28,851 nt of DNA from JBATBW01 sp049662565 (GCA_049662565.1 JBATBW010000152.1:1-28851), one strand, 5' to 3'; shown: positions 15,159 through 24,457, counted from the stretch's first letter. Made by a program: numbers and translations. Notes: generated from the letters alone by a model not told the origin.

Positions 15159-16484
15159 TTATTTACCTAAACAAAAATTAGAAAATAAGCTATCTAACAA
15201 ATCATTACGTGAATATTCTCCTAAAATATCACTAATATTTTGATATGCCATATTTAAATCAATAGCTGCTAGTTCTAATTCTAACCCTTCATCTAAACTA
15301 TTAATTGCATTTTGTAAAGCACTACGACTTTGCATTAATAGTCCAATTTGTCTTTCGTTTTGCAATGTTTCATTATTATTTAGTAACGATTCACTATCAA
15401 ACATTATTTTAATCTTTTCAATTAATAAGTCAATATCATTGTTTAGGGCACTAATTGGTATCCCCATATTTAAACTACCTAGATCACTTTTATTCTCTAC
15501 AATAATATGATTTTTATCTTTTAATAAATCCAATAATTCATAGTCTTGTTCTTCTAAAGAACAAGAAGCATCTAAAACTAAAATAACTAACGATGCCCTA
15601 CTTATTACTTCTTTACTTTTTTTAATCCCCATTTCCTCGATTATTTGTGCGTTATTTCTAATACCCGCAGTATCAATTAACTTTAATTTAATATTATCGA
15701 CTACTATTTCGCCTTCAACTAAATCGCGTGTTGTCCCCGCAATATTTGAAACAATAGCTTTATCCTCCTGCAGTAATGCATTTAATAAACTACTTTTCCC
15801 TACATTAGGTTTTCCAACAATTGCCGTAGAAATACCACTATTTATTAAAATATTTTTTTGCGAATCCAAGATAATTTTATTTACTCTTTTTTCCCAATTT
15901 TTACATTTTGGTAACAATATATCACTCGTTAACTGGATAACATCATCATATTCTGGATAATCGATATTAACCTCAATGTTCGCAATAATATCTAATAATT
16001 CTTGTTTCAATTCTAAAACAAAAGTAGATATATTGCCTTTTAAAGCTTTAATAGCTTTGCTTGCTTCGTACATTGTTGAAGCATTAATCATACTGTTTAT
16101 GGCTTCGACTTGTGTTAAATCAATTCGAGAATTTAAATAGGCCCGCTGAGTAAACTCACCAGGCAAAGCCAATCTCGCACCATTTCCTAATAATAAACTA
16201 ACCACTTTTTTACTTATGTAACGACCACCATGAACATTTATCTCAACTACATCTTCCTTAGTATAAGTTTTAGGTGCTTTAAATACGCTAACCATAACTT
16301 CATCTAATATTTGACCATTTTCAACAACATGATTATATATAATGGTGTGACTTTCTTGATTTAAAATCGACTTCTTTAACACTTTATTCGCAACTATTAT
16401 TGCATCATCGCCACTCAATCTTATGATTGATATTGCCTGGGCAATATTACTGCTTGCAAGTGCACATATAGTATCACTAATCAA
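15159..16484 (-). CDS. mnmE: tRNA uridine-5-carboxymethylaminomethyl modification GTPase MnmE
   Basis: A 441-aa GTPase which, with MnmG, makes the (carboxymethyl)aminomethyl modification at U34 of tRNAs. The N-terminal folate-binding domain begins ISDTICALASSNIAQAISIIRLSG. The G domain has G1 GKPNVGKSS (~224), the GTTRD switch, G3 DTAGI and G4 ENKSDL. The C-terminal FCLGK carries the catalytic cysteine of the C-[FL]-GK motif. The start is a TTG at 16484 overlapping the parB stop by 8 bases; the N-terminus then matches the family and no better start is visible. mnmE is usually first in mnmE-mnmG-rsmG-noc-parA-parB, but here it follows parB. Confidence 0.94.
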   Translation of the reverse strand: MISDTICALASSNIAQAISIIRLSGDDAIIVANKVLKKSILNQESHTIIYNHVVENGQILDEVMVSVFKAPKTYTKEDVVEINVHGGRYISKKVVSLLLGNGARLALPGEFTQRAYLNSRIDLTQVEAINSMINASTMYEASKAIKALKGNISTFVLELKQELLDIIANIEVNIDYPEYDDVIQLTSDILLPKCKNWEKRVNKIILDSQKNILINSGISTAIVGKPNVGKSSLLNALLQEDKAIVSNIAGTTRDLVEGEIVVDNIKLKLIDTAGIRNNAQIIEEMGIKKSKEVISRASLVILVLDASCSLEEQDYELLDLLKDKNHIIVENKSDLGSLNMGIPISALNNDIDLLIEKIKIMFDSESLLNNNETLQNERQIGLLMQSRSALQNAINSLDEGLELELAAIDLNMAYQNISDILGEYSRNDLLDSLFSNFCLGK

Positions 16485-17328
16485 CTAGGCACCCAAGTTT
16501 TTCTAATATCCGATTTAAATCATTAGTACCACTATATTTAATGACAATTTTCTTATCATCCACATCTACATCAGTCACGAAATATTCATTTAATACTTTA
16601 ATCACTTCGCTATACTTATCCTTATCTTGATCTTTAGTTAGTTTATGTGGTTCTTCTTTTAATTTTTTTACTAATTGCTCTACCTGACGAACACTCATTT
16701 GTTCATCAATCGCTCTTCTTGCCAACTCAATCGTTTTGTTATCATCATTAATTGTTATTAATGCCCTAACATGCCCAAAAGTAAGTTGTTCATTACTAAC
16801 CATATCTTGAACTTGAGATGGAAGATTTAATAGGCGTAATAAATTAGCTATATGAGCTCGACTTTTATTAACCCGCTTTGACAATTCTTCTTGCGTATAA
16901 TGTAAATTATCAATCAACTTCTGGTAAGCATGTGCTTCTTCAATAACACTCAAATTTTCTCGTTGAATATTTTCCAATAAAGAAATTTCCATCATCTGTT
17001 GATCATTAAAATCGACAATAATCGCACTTATTTCAGTCATTTTTAATTTCTTACAAGCACGTAATCGTCTTTCGCCCGCAATTAATTCATATCCATTAAT
17101 CGCTTCTCTAACTAGAATAGGAGTAAATAGTCCATGTGTCTGAATTGATTGCGCTAACTCTTCTATTCCATTTTCATCAAAAATTGTTCTTGGCTGATAA
17201 GGGTTAACTCTGATTTTATCAATCGCAATTAAAGTTGAACTACCCTTTTTTTCAATATCATTAATTACATCATATAAATCATCACCATAAATACTAGATA
17301 AACCACTTTGTAAACGAGATTTTCCCAT
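16477..17328 (-). CDS. parB: Chromosome partitioning protein ParB (Spo0J)
   Basis: A 283-aa ParB/Spo0J CTPase-clamp protein that loads at parS sites and spreads to segregate the origin region. It has RVNPYQPRTIF and the CTP-binding ELIAGERRLRACK, then LLENIQRENLSVIEEA. The helix-turn-helix is in YTQEELSKRVNKSRAHIANLLRLLNLP, with the FGHVRALI hallmark of true ParB, and a C-terminal dimerisation region follows. The ATG overlaps the parA stop (TAATG), and GGAGG lies 9 bases upstream inside parA. I could not find a TGTTTCACGTGAAACA-like parS site by reading. Confidence 0.93.
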   Translation of the reverse strand: MGKSRLQSGLSSIYGDDLYDVINDIEKKGSSTLIAIDKIRVNPYQPRTIFDENGIEELAQSIQTHGLFTPILVREAINGYELIAGERRLRACKKLKMTEISAIIVDFNDQQMMEISLLENIQRENLSVIEEAHAYQKLIDNLHYTQEELSKRVNKSRAHIANLLRLLNLPSQVQDMVSNEQLTFGHVRALITINDDNKTIELARRAIDEQMSVRQVEQLVKKLKEEPHKLTKDQDKDKYSEVIKVLNEYFVTDVDVDDKKIVIKYSGTNDLNRILEKLGCLVD

Positions 17329-18110
17329 TATCGGCTACCTCCTTGATTATTACTTTGAATTAATTCCTTCGCCAATAAAGCATAAGCTTTCGCCCCTTCA
17401 CTCTTAATATCATATTCGAAAATAGATTTTCCACTAGATGGTGATTCCGACAAACGAATATTACGAGGAATAATAACTCTATATACTTTTTCTTTAAAAT
17501 ATTTACGGACTTCCTGTTGGACTTCTAATGATAATTTAGTTCTACTATCATACATTGTCAGTAAAACTCCTTCAATTCTTAAATCCTGATTAAACAATCT
17601 TTGTACTAAGCGAATAGTTGCGAGTAATTGAGTCAACCCTTCCAAAGCATAATATTCACATTGAACAGGTATCAATACACTATCACAAGCAGTAAGCGCA
17701 TTAGTACTCAACAAACCCAAACTTGGCGGACAATCGATAATAATATAATCATAGTCATCTTTAATAGTATCTATTTGTTTTTTTAATAATCTTTCACGCC
17801 CCACTTCATAATCTAACATTTGCAAATCAGCCCCTGCTAAATCATTATTAGAAGGCATCAAATCAATAGGAGGTTCATTTAAGCTAACTTTGATATCATC
17901 AAAAGGAATATCTTGCAACATCCAATGATAAACAGATTTTTTATATTTTTGATTTCTTTCCGTTATACCACTAGAAGCATTGGCTTGCGGATCAAAGTCA
18001 ATCAACAAAACCTTCTTTTGTAGATAAGCTAAACCAGATGCTAAATTAACACTAGTTGTTGTTTTTCCAACCCCACCTTTTTGATTGGCTATCGCAATTA
18101 CTTTTCCCAT
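17328..18110 (-). CDS. parA: Chromosome partitioning ATPase ParA (Soj)
   Basis: A 260-aa deviant Walker A ATPase. KGGVGKTTT is at residues 11-19 with the signature lysine at K11. YDYIIIDCPPSLGLLS is Walker A', and VLIPVQCEYYALEGL follows. It works with ParB in origin segregation and, in Bacillus, in control of DnaA. It lacks the N-terminal DNA-binding extension of plasmid ParA proteins, as usual for chromosomal Soj. AGGAG is 6 bases before the ATG. It lies 9 bases after noc. Confidence 0.95.
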   Translation of the reverse strand: MGKVIAIANQKGGVGKTTTSVNLASGLAYLQKKVLLIDFDPQANASSGITERNQKYKKSVYHWMLQDIPFDDIKVSLNEPPIDLMPSNNDLAGADLQMLDYEVGRERLLKKQIDTIKDDYDYIIIDCPPSLGLLSTNALTACDSVLIPVQCEYYALEGLTQLLATIRLVQRLFNQDLRIEGVLLTMYDSRTKLSLEVQQEVRKYFKEKVYRVIIPRNIRLSESPSSGKSIFEYDIKSEGAKAYALLAKELIQSNNQGGSR

Positions 18111-18119
18111 AATTTTCTC

Positions 18120-18875
18120 CTATTTTTTTAATTTAATAACAATGTTATATTCATCGTCATCTTCACTTTCGATAATGGATAAATTGTATCCTAACCCATT
18201 AAACTTTTTAACTTCTTGATTAATAGAATTATATAACAAACGATAATTCTTATTAAACCCCTTAATAGTACTTTTCTTCTTTTTAGGATTACCAATACTA
18301 TTTATCAATTTTTCTGTATCATTGACCGTAATATTCTTATCCATGATTTCTTTTAAAACTTCTACTTGCTTAATTTGATCCAAATCTAATAATGCTCTTC
18401 CGTGTCTTTCCGTAATCTTTTTACTAATGATTGCTTCTTGAACATGGGGATTTAAATTCAATAAACGCAATTTATTCGCAATCGTAGACTGCGTTTTCCC
18501 TACTTCTTGACTCAATTGACTTTGAGTAATGTTTTTTAATTTAATTATTCTTTGATAAGCCAACGCTTCTTCGATAGAACTCAAATCTTCTCTTTGAATA
18601 TTTTCAACTAAAGCTAAAGCAGCGCTCTGTTGATCATCAATACTTTCCACAATACAATTAATCGTTTCAAAATTTAATAACTTAGTAGCTCGATAACGTC
18701 TTTCCCCTGCTACAATCTCATAACCTGTGGGTGTTGGACGAACTACGATTGGCTGTATCAATCCATTTTCTTTTATAGAAACCATCAAATCATGCAATTC
18801 TTCCATAGAAAAATTCTTTCTAGGTTGATAAGGGTTTGGTTTGATTAAACTTAATGCTATTTCTAAAATTTCCAT
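18120..18875 (-). CDS. noc: Nucleoid occlusion protein Noc, without the usual membrane-targeting N-terminus
   Basis: A 251-aa ParB paralogue. It has KPNPYQPRKNF, the CTP-binding EIVAGERRYRATK, and ALVENIQREDLSSIEEALAYQ. The helix-turn-helix has the Noc hallmark GKTQSTIANKLRLL, followed by KKITERHGRALL, as opposed to the ParB version at 16477-17328. Its position between rsmG and parA is the standard Noc location. The protein begins directly at MEILEIALSLIKPN. Bacillus Noc has about 27 more residues before that point, including an amphipathic helix that anchors it to the membrane. AAAGGAA upstream supports this ATG, and no ATG lies further upstream in frame. Confidence 0.88.
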   Translation of the reverse strand: MEILEIALSLIKPNPYQPRKNFSMEELHDLMVSIKENGLIQPIVVRPTPTGYEIVAGERRYRATKLLNFETINCIVESIDDQQSAALALVENIQREDLSSIEEALAYQRIIKLKNITQSQLSQEVGKTQSTIANKLRLLNLNPHVQEAIISKKITERHGRALLDLDQIKQVEVLKEIMDKNITVNDTEKLINSIGNPKKKKSTIKGFNKNYRLLYNSINQEVKKFNGLGYNLSIIESEDDDEYNIVIKLKK

Positions 18876-18886
18876 AATTTTCCTTT

Positions 18887-19576
18887 CTACAGCGGCTTCT
18901 TTTTAATAGCCCCATAATTACGAGGATATTTCATATCGGTTTTACTCTTCTTCATAAAGTATAAATTATAACGATCATTATTATTATAACTAATATGTTC
19001 AATTTTTTCTAATTCACATCCTAATAACTTTATTGCTTTATCACTAGCGGACAACTCTTCTTGTGCCTTTATCCCTTTAAGAGCGATAAATCTACCATTT
19101 AATTTTACTAAAGGTATACACAATTCACTTAAAATATTTAAATTCGCAACGGCCCGTGCCGTCACAATATCAAATTGTTCGCGATGATTTACGACATATT
19201 CTTCGCTGCGCATATTAACACAATTCACCTCGATATCTAACAATTGACATAGTCTCTCTAAGAAAACTATCCTTTTGCCTAACGGTTCAATAATTGTTAC
19301 ATTAATTGATGGATTCATTATCTTAATTGGGATACTCGGAAAACCAGCTCCCGCACCAACATCACATAAATTGCAATTATCTTCAATCGGCAATAATGTT
19401 AAACTATCGTAGAAATGTTTTGCATATACTTCTTCTTCTTTAGTAATAGCAGTTAGGTTAACTTTTTCATTATACTCCACAAGAAAATGATAATATAAAT
19501 CAAATTGTTTAATTTGTTTATCACTAATATTATAACCTTTTTCTTGTAGTTTTTGGTAAAATTCATTTTTTTGCAT
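18887..19576 (-). CDS. rsmG: 16S rRNA (guanine527-N7)-methyltransferase
   Basis: A 229-aa RsmG (GidB) methyltransferase that methylates G527 of 16S rRNA using SAM. The pattern YNEKVNLTAIT near the N-terminus is typical. The SAM loop is LCDVGAGAGFPSIPIKI, followed by EPLGKRIVFLERL and ARAVANLNILSELCIPL. The C-terminus FIALKG...YNLYFMKK fits. AGGAGA lies 6-7 bases before the ATG. It is separated from mnmG by a 111-base gap holding a likely promoter, so rsmG-noc-parA-parB can be expressed separately. Confidence 0.94.
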   Translation of the reverse strand: MQKNEFYQKLQEKGYNISDKQIKQFDLYYHFLVEYNEKVNLTAITKEEEVYAKHFYDSLTLLPIEDNCNLCDVGAGAGFPSIPIKIMNPSINVTIIEPLGKRIVFLERLCQLLDIEVNCVNMRSEEYVVNHREQFDIVTARAVANLNILSELCIPLVKLNGRFIALKGIKAQEELSASDKAIKLLGCELEKIEHISYNNNDRYNLYFMKKSKTDMKYPRNYGAIKKKPL

Positions 19577-19687
19577 AATTATCTCCTAAACACATATAAT
19601 TTTCACATTTGATGTATATATTATATATGAACACAATAGTTTTTTCATTACCCCCTAGTAAAGAAGCAAGACAACTCTTGTTTCTTT
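19577..19687 (-). promoter_or_regulatory. Intergenic region with probable rsmG promoter and an imperfect hairpin
   Basis: On the minus strand TATAAT (19625-19620) lies 45-50 bases before the rsmG ATG; the -35 region (about TGAAAA) is poor. Nearer mnmG, AAGAAACAAGA-GTTG-TCTTGCTTCTT forms an imperfect hairpin (about 19685-19658) without a good T tract. This is the only sizeable gap between mnmG and the ceramidase-like gene apart from the 45 bases before DUF368. Confidence 0.45.
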
Positions 19688-21526
19688 TTATTTTATATAC
19701 ATCAATAAAATAGCAACGTCACTAGGATTAACCCCACTAATACGGCTAGCCTGTCCAATAGTATGAGGCCTAATTTTTTCTAATTTACTTCTCGCTTCTA
19801 ATGCAAGATGGGCAACATCATCATAATTAAAATCCAAAGGAATTACCACATCATCTAACTTGTGCATCTTACTAGCTTCACGCTTAGCTTTTTCAATATA
19901 TCCACTATATTTAACTTCAACACTCAAATCATTCAAAACTTCTTTAGAATAATTTAAGTTTAAATACTCATTCATTTTTAAAATATCAATATGCGGTCTT
20001 TTCAATAATTCAATCCCACTAATACCATTATTTAATCCTATGCCATCAATTTCTTTAACATACTCATTAATTGGCGAACCACCATTAATTTTTATATTTC
20101 TCAACTCTTCTGCCAATAATTTGATATCCGATAATTTATTCAAGTAGTTTTTATAACGACTTTCACTAATCAATCCCAAAGCATACCCATATGGAGTTAA
20201 TCTTTGATCCGCATTATCATGACGTAATAACAAACGATATTCGGCTCTACTTGTCAATAAACGATAAGGTTCATTAGTACCCTTAGTAACTAGATCATCG
20301 ATCATTACACCAATATATGCTTCATCTCTTTTTAGAATTAATGGATTTTTACCATCTAACTTAAGACAAGCATTAATACCTGCCATTAAACCTTGAGCAG
20401 CAGCCTCTTCATAACCACTAGTACCATTAATTTGACCCGCCGTAAATAAATTTGGATATTTAATAAGTTCTAAAGACATCAATAGTTGTAAAGGGTCAAT
20501 CGCATCATACTCAATGGCATATGCATATTTTACTACCTCACAATTTTCCAAACCCGGCAAAGAACGCAACATTTTATCTTGAACATCATAAGGTAAAGAC
20601 GTCGAAAAACCTTGAATATAAGTAGTCGGCAAAGACAAAGACTCCGGTTCTAAGAATATCTGATGACGCTCCTTATCACTAAAACGCACTACTTTATCTT
20701 CAATACTAGGGCAATATCTTGGCCCAACTCCTTTAACAACTCCACTATACATACTTGATTTAGTCAAATTTTCCCTAATCAATTGCAAAGTCAAATCAGT
20801 TGTATAAGTAAGATAACAAGGCAATTGTTTTTCATAAGGTAAAATTTGTTTCGTCTCGTAAGAATAACAAATGAAATCATTAGTCGGATGTTGTATTTCC
20901 GTTTTACTAAAGTCAATTGTAGATGTTTTAATCCGAGCAGGTGTCCCCGTTTTTAATCTAAACGTTTTAATCCCCAAGTCATTCAATGACTTAGTCAAAA
21001 GCGAAGTTGTTCGTTGATTATCTGGACCACTACTATGAACATCACTAGATACCATTATTTTACTACCCATAAACGTACCCGTTGTCAAAATAGTTATCTT
21101 ACTAAACATTTCGCCATTTTCAGTTTTAACACCCGTAATGACATTATCTTGATGCAATAAGCCGATAACTAATTCTTCAACAATTTCCAAATTAGCTTGT
21201 TGCTCTAACACTTCAAGCATATATTTGGAATATTCAACTTTGTCACTTTGGACCCGTACACATTGCACACCTGGACCCTTCGTCGTATTCAACATTTTGA
21301 ACTGTAAAGCTGTTTTGTCCGCGGTCTTACCCATTTGACCGCCTAAGGCATCAATTTCGCGAACTACAACCCCTTTTGCCGGCCCACCCACACTTGGGTT
21401 ACAAGGCATGCTGCCAACATAATTCTTGTTCATTGTTACTAAAGCTGTTTTTTTATTTAATCTAGCACAGGCTAGAGCTGCTTCAATACCAGCATGACCA
21501 CCACCAACTACTATTACATCATACAT
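19688..21526 (-). CDS. mnmG: tRNA uridine-5-carboxymethylaminomethyl modification enzyme MnmG
   Basis: A 612-aa FAD-dependent MnmG (GidA), partner of MnmE in tRNA wobble-uridine modification. The FAD-binding Rossmann motif VVGGGHAGIEAALACARL is at residues 6-23. Family marks are the active-site region MPCNPSVGGPAKG, ALQFKMLNTTKGPGV, the LTTGTFMGSKI strand, RLKTGTPARI, FTAGQINGTSGYEEAA, the RAEYRLLLRHDNAD block and the C-terminal GQASRISGVNPSDVAILLMYIK. Length is normal. GGTGGTG lies 5 bases before the ATG. It is 35 bases after the HAD gene, with a hairpin across that junction. Confidence 0.96.
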   Translation of the reverse strand: MYDVIVVGGGHAGIEAALACARLNKKTALVTMNKNYVGSMPCNPSVGGPAKGVVVREIDALGGQMGKTADKTALQFKMLNTTKGPGVQCVRVQSDKVEYSKYMLEVLEQQANLEIVEELVIGLLHQDNVITGVKTENGEMFSKITILTTGTFMGSKIMVSSDVHSSGPDNQRTTSLLTKSLNDLGIKTFRLKTGTPARIKTSTIDFSKTEIQHPTNDFICYSYETKQILPYEKQLPCYLTYTTDLTLQLIRENLTKSSMYSGVVKGVGPRYCPSIEDKVVRFSDKERHQIFLEPESLSLPTTYIQGFSTSLPYDVQDKMLRSLPGLENCEVVKYAYAIEYDAIDPLQLLMSLELIKYPNLFTAGQINGTSGYEEAAAQGLMAGINACLKLDGKNPLILKRDEAYIGVMIDDLVTKGTNEPYRLLTSRAEYRLLLRHDNADQRLTPYGYALGLISESRYKNYLNKLSDIKLLAEELRNIKINGGSPINEYVKEIDGIGLNNGISGIELLKRPHIDILKMNEYLNLNYSKEVLNDLSVEVKYSGYIEKAKREASKMHKLDDVVIPLDFNYDDVAHLALEARSKLEKIRPHTIGQASRISGVNPSDVAILLMYIK

Positions 21527-21554
21527 AACTTCACCACCTATCTTATGATTATTA

Positions 21555-21583
21555 AACCCATCTAAACGATGGGTTGTTTTTTT
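21555..21583. terminator. Hairpin at the HAD phosphatase stop codon
   Basis: An 8-bp stem, AACCCATC (21555-21562) with GATGGGTT (21568-21575), spans the TAG of the HAD gene. The better T tract (GTTTTTTT) is on the plus-strand side, where no gene ends. On the minus side only TTTAATAAT follows, so it may be a weak attenuator before mnmG or a barrier to antisense transcription. Confidence 0.35.
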
Positions 21584-22380
21584 AAATAATCGAATATTGC
21601 TTCCCCTGCACCATCATGATTATTATCATTAGTAACATATTTACAAACATTTTTAATATTATCTCTACTATTACCCATCGCATAACTATGAAAAGCAAAT
21701 TCCAACATCTCTAAATCATTATCATTATCGCCAACAGCCATTGTTTTTTCTAAAGGTATTTGATATTTATCCATAAAATAACGAATACCTAAACTCTTAT
21801 CCACACCTTTAGGCATAACTTCTAAGATATGATCAGCCGAATAAACTAAATAAAAATCATCACGATCTTGATTGTTCAAGATTATTTCTTTAATCACTTC
21901 CAAATTTTCTTTATCATCAAAGAATACCATTTTACAACAATCATCAGGAAACTCCACACTGATATCATCATATTCCTTATATCCTCGATCCATAACGCTA
22001 CACAAGTAATCACGATAAGGATTATTCTTGCTAGTGCCAACATAATCTCGCGCATAATATGTCGCAACATAAGGATGAGCATCCAAATATTTCACAATAC
22101 TTTCCACAATACTCTTATCTAAAGCTTGGTGAACTATTAATTTTTGATCTAAACAATCATAAGCTTCTCCACCATTATAGCCAGCATAAGCCCGAATATA
22201 TTGATCAATACCCCACTGCTTAGCCATAAATGTTAATCCCATCGTATCTCGACCACTACAAATTAATGTTAGATAACCTAAATCATAAGCTTTTTTTAAT
22301 GCTTCAATCGTTTTAGGTGAAACCAATTTATCATCATTTAATAAAGTTTTATCTACATCTAAAGCAATTATCCCCTTCAT
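21562..22380 (-). CDS. Cof-type HAD-IIB family phosphatase
   Basis: A 272-aa haloacid dehalogenase-superfamily phosphatase with a C2B cap (Cof/YidA type). Motif I is ALDVDKTLL (nucleophile D8, general acid D10), motif II is LICSGRD, motif III lysine is in GVDKSLGIRYF, and motif IV is AVGDNDNDLEML. Such enzymes hydrolyse sugar phosphates, FMN/PLP or other small phosphate esters; the substrate cannot be told from sequence. Its ATG overlaps the metG stop (TAATG), so it is translationally coupled to metG. Confidence 0.9.
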   Translation of the reverse strand: MKGIIALDVDKTLLNDDKLVSPKTIEALKKAYDLGYLTLICSGRDTMGLTFMAKQWGIDQYIRAYAGYNGGEAYDCLDQKLIVHQALDKSIVESIVKYLDAHPYVATYYARDYVGTSKNNPYRDYLCSVMDRGYKEYDDISVEFPDDCCKMVFFDDKENLEVIKEIILNNQDRDDFYLVYSADHILEVMPKGVDKSLGIRYFMDKYQIPLEKTMAVGDNDNDLEMLEFAFHSYAMGNSRDNIKNVCKYVTNDNNHDGAGEAIFDYLKKQPIV

Positions 22381-24293
22381 TAGTGAACACCATCGCCAGC
22401 ATTTAACTTACTAACTTCTAAAACTTCTAACATATCAGAATTATCCCCAGCCAAAATCATACCTTCACTATTAACACCACGTAATTTAACTGGAGCCAAG
22501 TTACAAACAACAATAACTTTTTTACCAACCATATCTTTTGGTTGGTAAAAATTAGCTATACCACTAACTATCTGTAAAACCTTACCACCAATATCAATTT
22601 GTGACACTAATAATTTATCAGCTTTAGGATGTTTCTCACAAGACAATACTTCACCAACCTTTAAATCTAATTGATTAAACTGTTCAAAAGTAATTGCATC
22701 TTTAATTTGCACAACTGGTTTCTTTGGATGATCAATTTCAATTTTTCCCATCATCTCTTTTTCATCAATACGTGCAAATAAAATTTCCGGTTTTTCGACA
22801 ACCGTGATTGTTTGTTCTAAATTATCAAAACTACTTAAAGAATCATAATCCGTTTGATTAGTATTGATCTGTTTTAAAATCTTTTCACTAGTACTAGGCA
22901 TATAAGGACTTAATAAAACCGCACTATAACGAATACCCGCCAATAATGTATATAAAACTGTATTCAAACGTGGTTTACTATCTTCATCTTTACCTAATAC
23001 CCATGGTGTCGTTTCATCAACATATTTATTCAAACGACGTAACAAATCAATAATTGCACTTATACTATCTGCCACCTTTAAATCTTGCATTAAAGTATCA
23101 ACTTTATCCTTAGTCATTAAGGCCATATCACAAATCTCTTGATCAACTGACTCATTAACCTTAGTATTTGTCACTGTACCATTAAAATACTTATTACTCA
23201 TACTAATTGTTCTATTTACTAAATTACCCAAAATATTCGCAAGATCACTATTAACTCTTTCAATCATTAATTCATAAGTGACTGACCCATCATTAGCAAA
23301 AGGCATTTCATGCAAACAATAATAACGAACTGCATCAACACCAAAATATTTAACTAAGTCATCCGCATAAATAACATTACCCTTTGACTTACTCATCTTA
23401 TTTTCACCCATCATTAACCACGGATGACCAAAAACTTGATCAGGCAACTCAAGACCTAAAGCCATTAACATAATTGGCCAATAAATTGTATGAAAACGCA
23501 AAATATCTTTACCAATTAAATGTAAATTAGCCGGCCAATATTTATTAAATAAATCCCCATGATTACCATCAACATCATAACCTAAACTAGTAATATAATT
23601 ACTTAAAGCATCAATCCATACATACACCACATGCTTATCATCAAAATTAACCGGGATACCCCATTTAAAAGAAGTTCTACTAACACATAAATCATTCAAA
23701 CCCACTTTTAAGAAATTATTAATCATCTCGTTTTTACGCGATTCCGGTTGGATAAACTTCGGATGATCTTCAATATATTTAATTAAACGATCAGTATAAT
23801 TACTCATCTTAAAAAAATATGCTTCTTCTTTTTCTTTAGTAACTACTCCACCACAATCCGGACATTTACCATCCACTAACTGACTTTCCGTAAAGAACGA
23901 TTCACAAGCCTTACAATACAATCCTTCATATTCACTTTTATAAATATCCTTTTGATCATAAAACTTCTTAAACATCTTTTGCACTTGTTCCTTATGATAA
24001 GGATCAGTAGTTCTCATGAACTTATCATAAGATATATTAACTAAATCAAATTGTTCTTTAATAATACCCGCTACATTATCAACAAATTCCTGGCAAGACA
24101 TATTCGCTTCTTTTGCCTTATCCTCAATCTTTTGACCATGTTCATCAGTACCAGTTTGAAAAAATACATCTTCATTTTTTAAACGATGATATCTCGCAAT
24201 TGAATCCGCTAAAATAATTTCATAAACATTTCCAATATGAGGCTTACCTGAAGTATAAGCTATCGCAGTTGTTATATAATATTTGTTTTTCAT
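22380..24293 (-). CDS. metG: Methionyl-tRNA synthetase
   Basis: A 637-aa class I aminoacyl-tRNA synthetase charging tRNA-Met. The HIGH-type motif is PHIGN (residues 18-22) and the KMSKS loop is NKMSKSKGN. A zinc knuckle has C127, C130, C144 and C147. DNFLxVG-type anticodon-domain elements follow, and a C-terminal OB-fold tRNA-binding domain (LDLKVGEVLSCEKHPKADKL ... GIANFYQP) gives the dimeric long form. GGGG lies 6 bases before the ATG. A TGG-TATAAT extended -10 promoter is just upstream. No T-box leader is present. It is the first gene of the long minus-strand cluster. Confidence 0.96.
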   Translation of the reverse strand: MKNKYYITTAIAYTSGKPHIGNVYEIILADSIARYHRLKNEDVFFQTGTDEHGQKIEDKAKEANMSCQEFVDNVAGIIKEQFDLVNISYDKFMRTTDPYHKEQVQKMFKKFYDQKDIYKSEYEGLYCKACESFFTESQLVDGKCPDCGGVVTKEKEEAYFFKMSNYTDRLIKYIEDHPKFIQPESRKNEMINNFLKVGLNDLCVSRTSFKWGIPVNFDDKHVVYVWIDALSNYITSLGYDVDGNHGDLFNKYWPANLHLIGKDILRFHTIYWPIMLMALGLELPDQVFGHPWLMMGENKMSKSKGNVIYADDLVKYFGVDAVRYYCLHEMPFANDGSVTYELMIERVNSDLANILGNLVNRTISMSNKYFNGTVTNTKVNESVDQEICDMALMTKDKVDTLMQDLKVADSISAIIDLLRRLNKYVDETTPWVLGKDEDSKPRLNTVLYTLLAGIRYSAVLLSPYMPSTSEKILKQINTNQTDYDSLSSFDNLEQTITVVEKPEILFARIDEKEMMGKIEIDHPKKPVVQIKDAITFEQFNQLDLKVGEVLSCEKHPKADKLLVSQIDIGGKVLQIVSGIANFYQPKDMVGKKVIVVCNLAPVKLRGVNSEGMILAGDNSDMLEVLEVSKLNAGDGVH

Positions 24294-24317
24294 AAAATAC
24301 CCCTTTTTAACATTTCA

Positions 24318-24326
24318 ATTATACCA
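24318..24326 (-). promoter_or_regulatory. Extended -10 promoter of metG
   Basis: On the minus strand TGGTATAAT (24326-24318) matches the extended -10 form TGnTATAAT. The -35 region is only T-rich. Transcription would start about 18 bases before the metG ATG, leaving no room for a leader riboswitch. Confidence 0.7.
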
Positions 24327-24410
24327 CAAACCACCAAAAAAATAACCCACATATGCAGATTGATATTCCCAAAATATAACAAAATGAAATGAATCATCAA
24401 AACAAACAAA

Positions 24411-24457
24411 ACCAAAATAAAAGGACTAACTCCTATCAACATAGAAATTAGTCCTTT
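24411..24457 (-). terminator. Terminator downstream of the 60-aa membrane protein gene
   Basis: A 10-bp stem, AAAGGACTAA/TTAGTCCTTT (24420-24429 with 24448-24457), has an inner CTAT/ATAG pair. On the minus strand it is followed by TATTTTGGTTTTG. The 100 bases between the gene and this hairpin show nothing else. Confidence 0.65.

Noticed and set aside
16477..19576. parS or Noc-binding sites near the par genes
   Set aside because: I read for TGTTTCACGTGAAACA- and TATTTCCCGGGAAATA-like palindromes and found none; a computed search of the whole chromosome would be needed.
21868..22122. Plus- and minus-strand ORFs inside the HAD phosphatase gene
   Set aside because: Both overlap a gene with all HAD motifs intact and show no family features.
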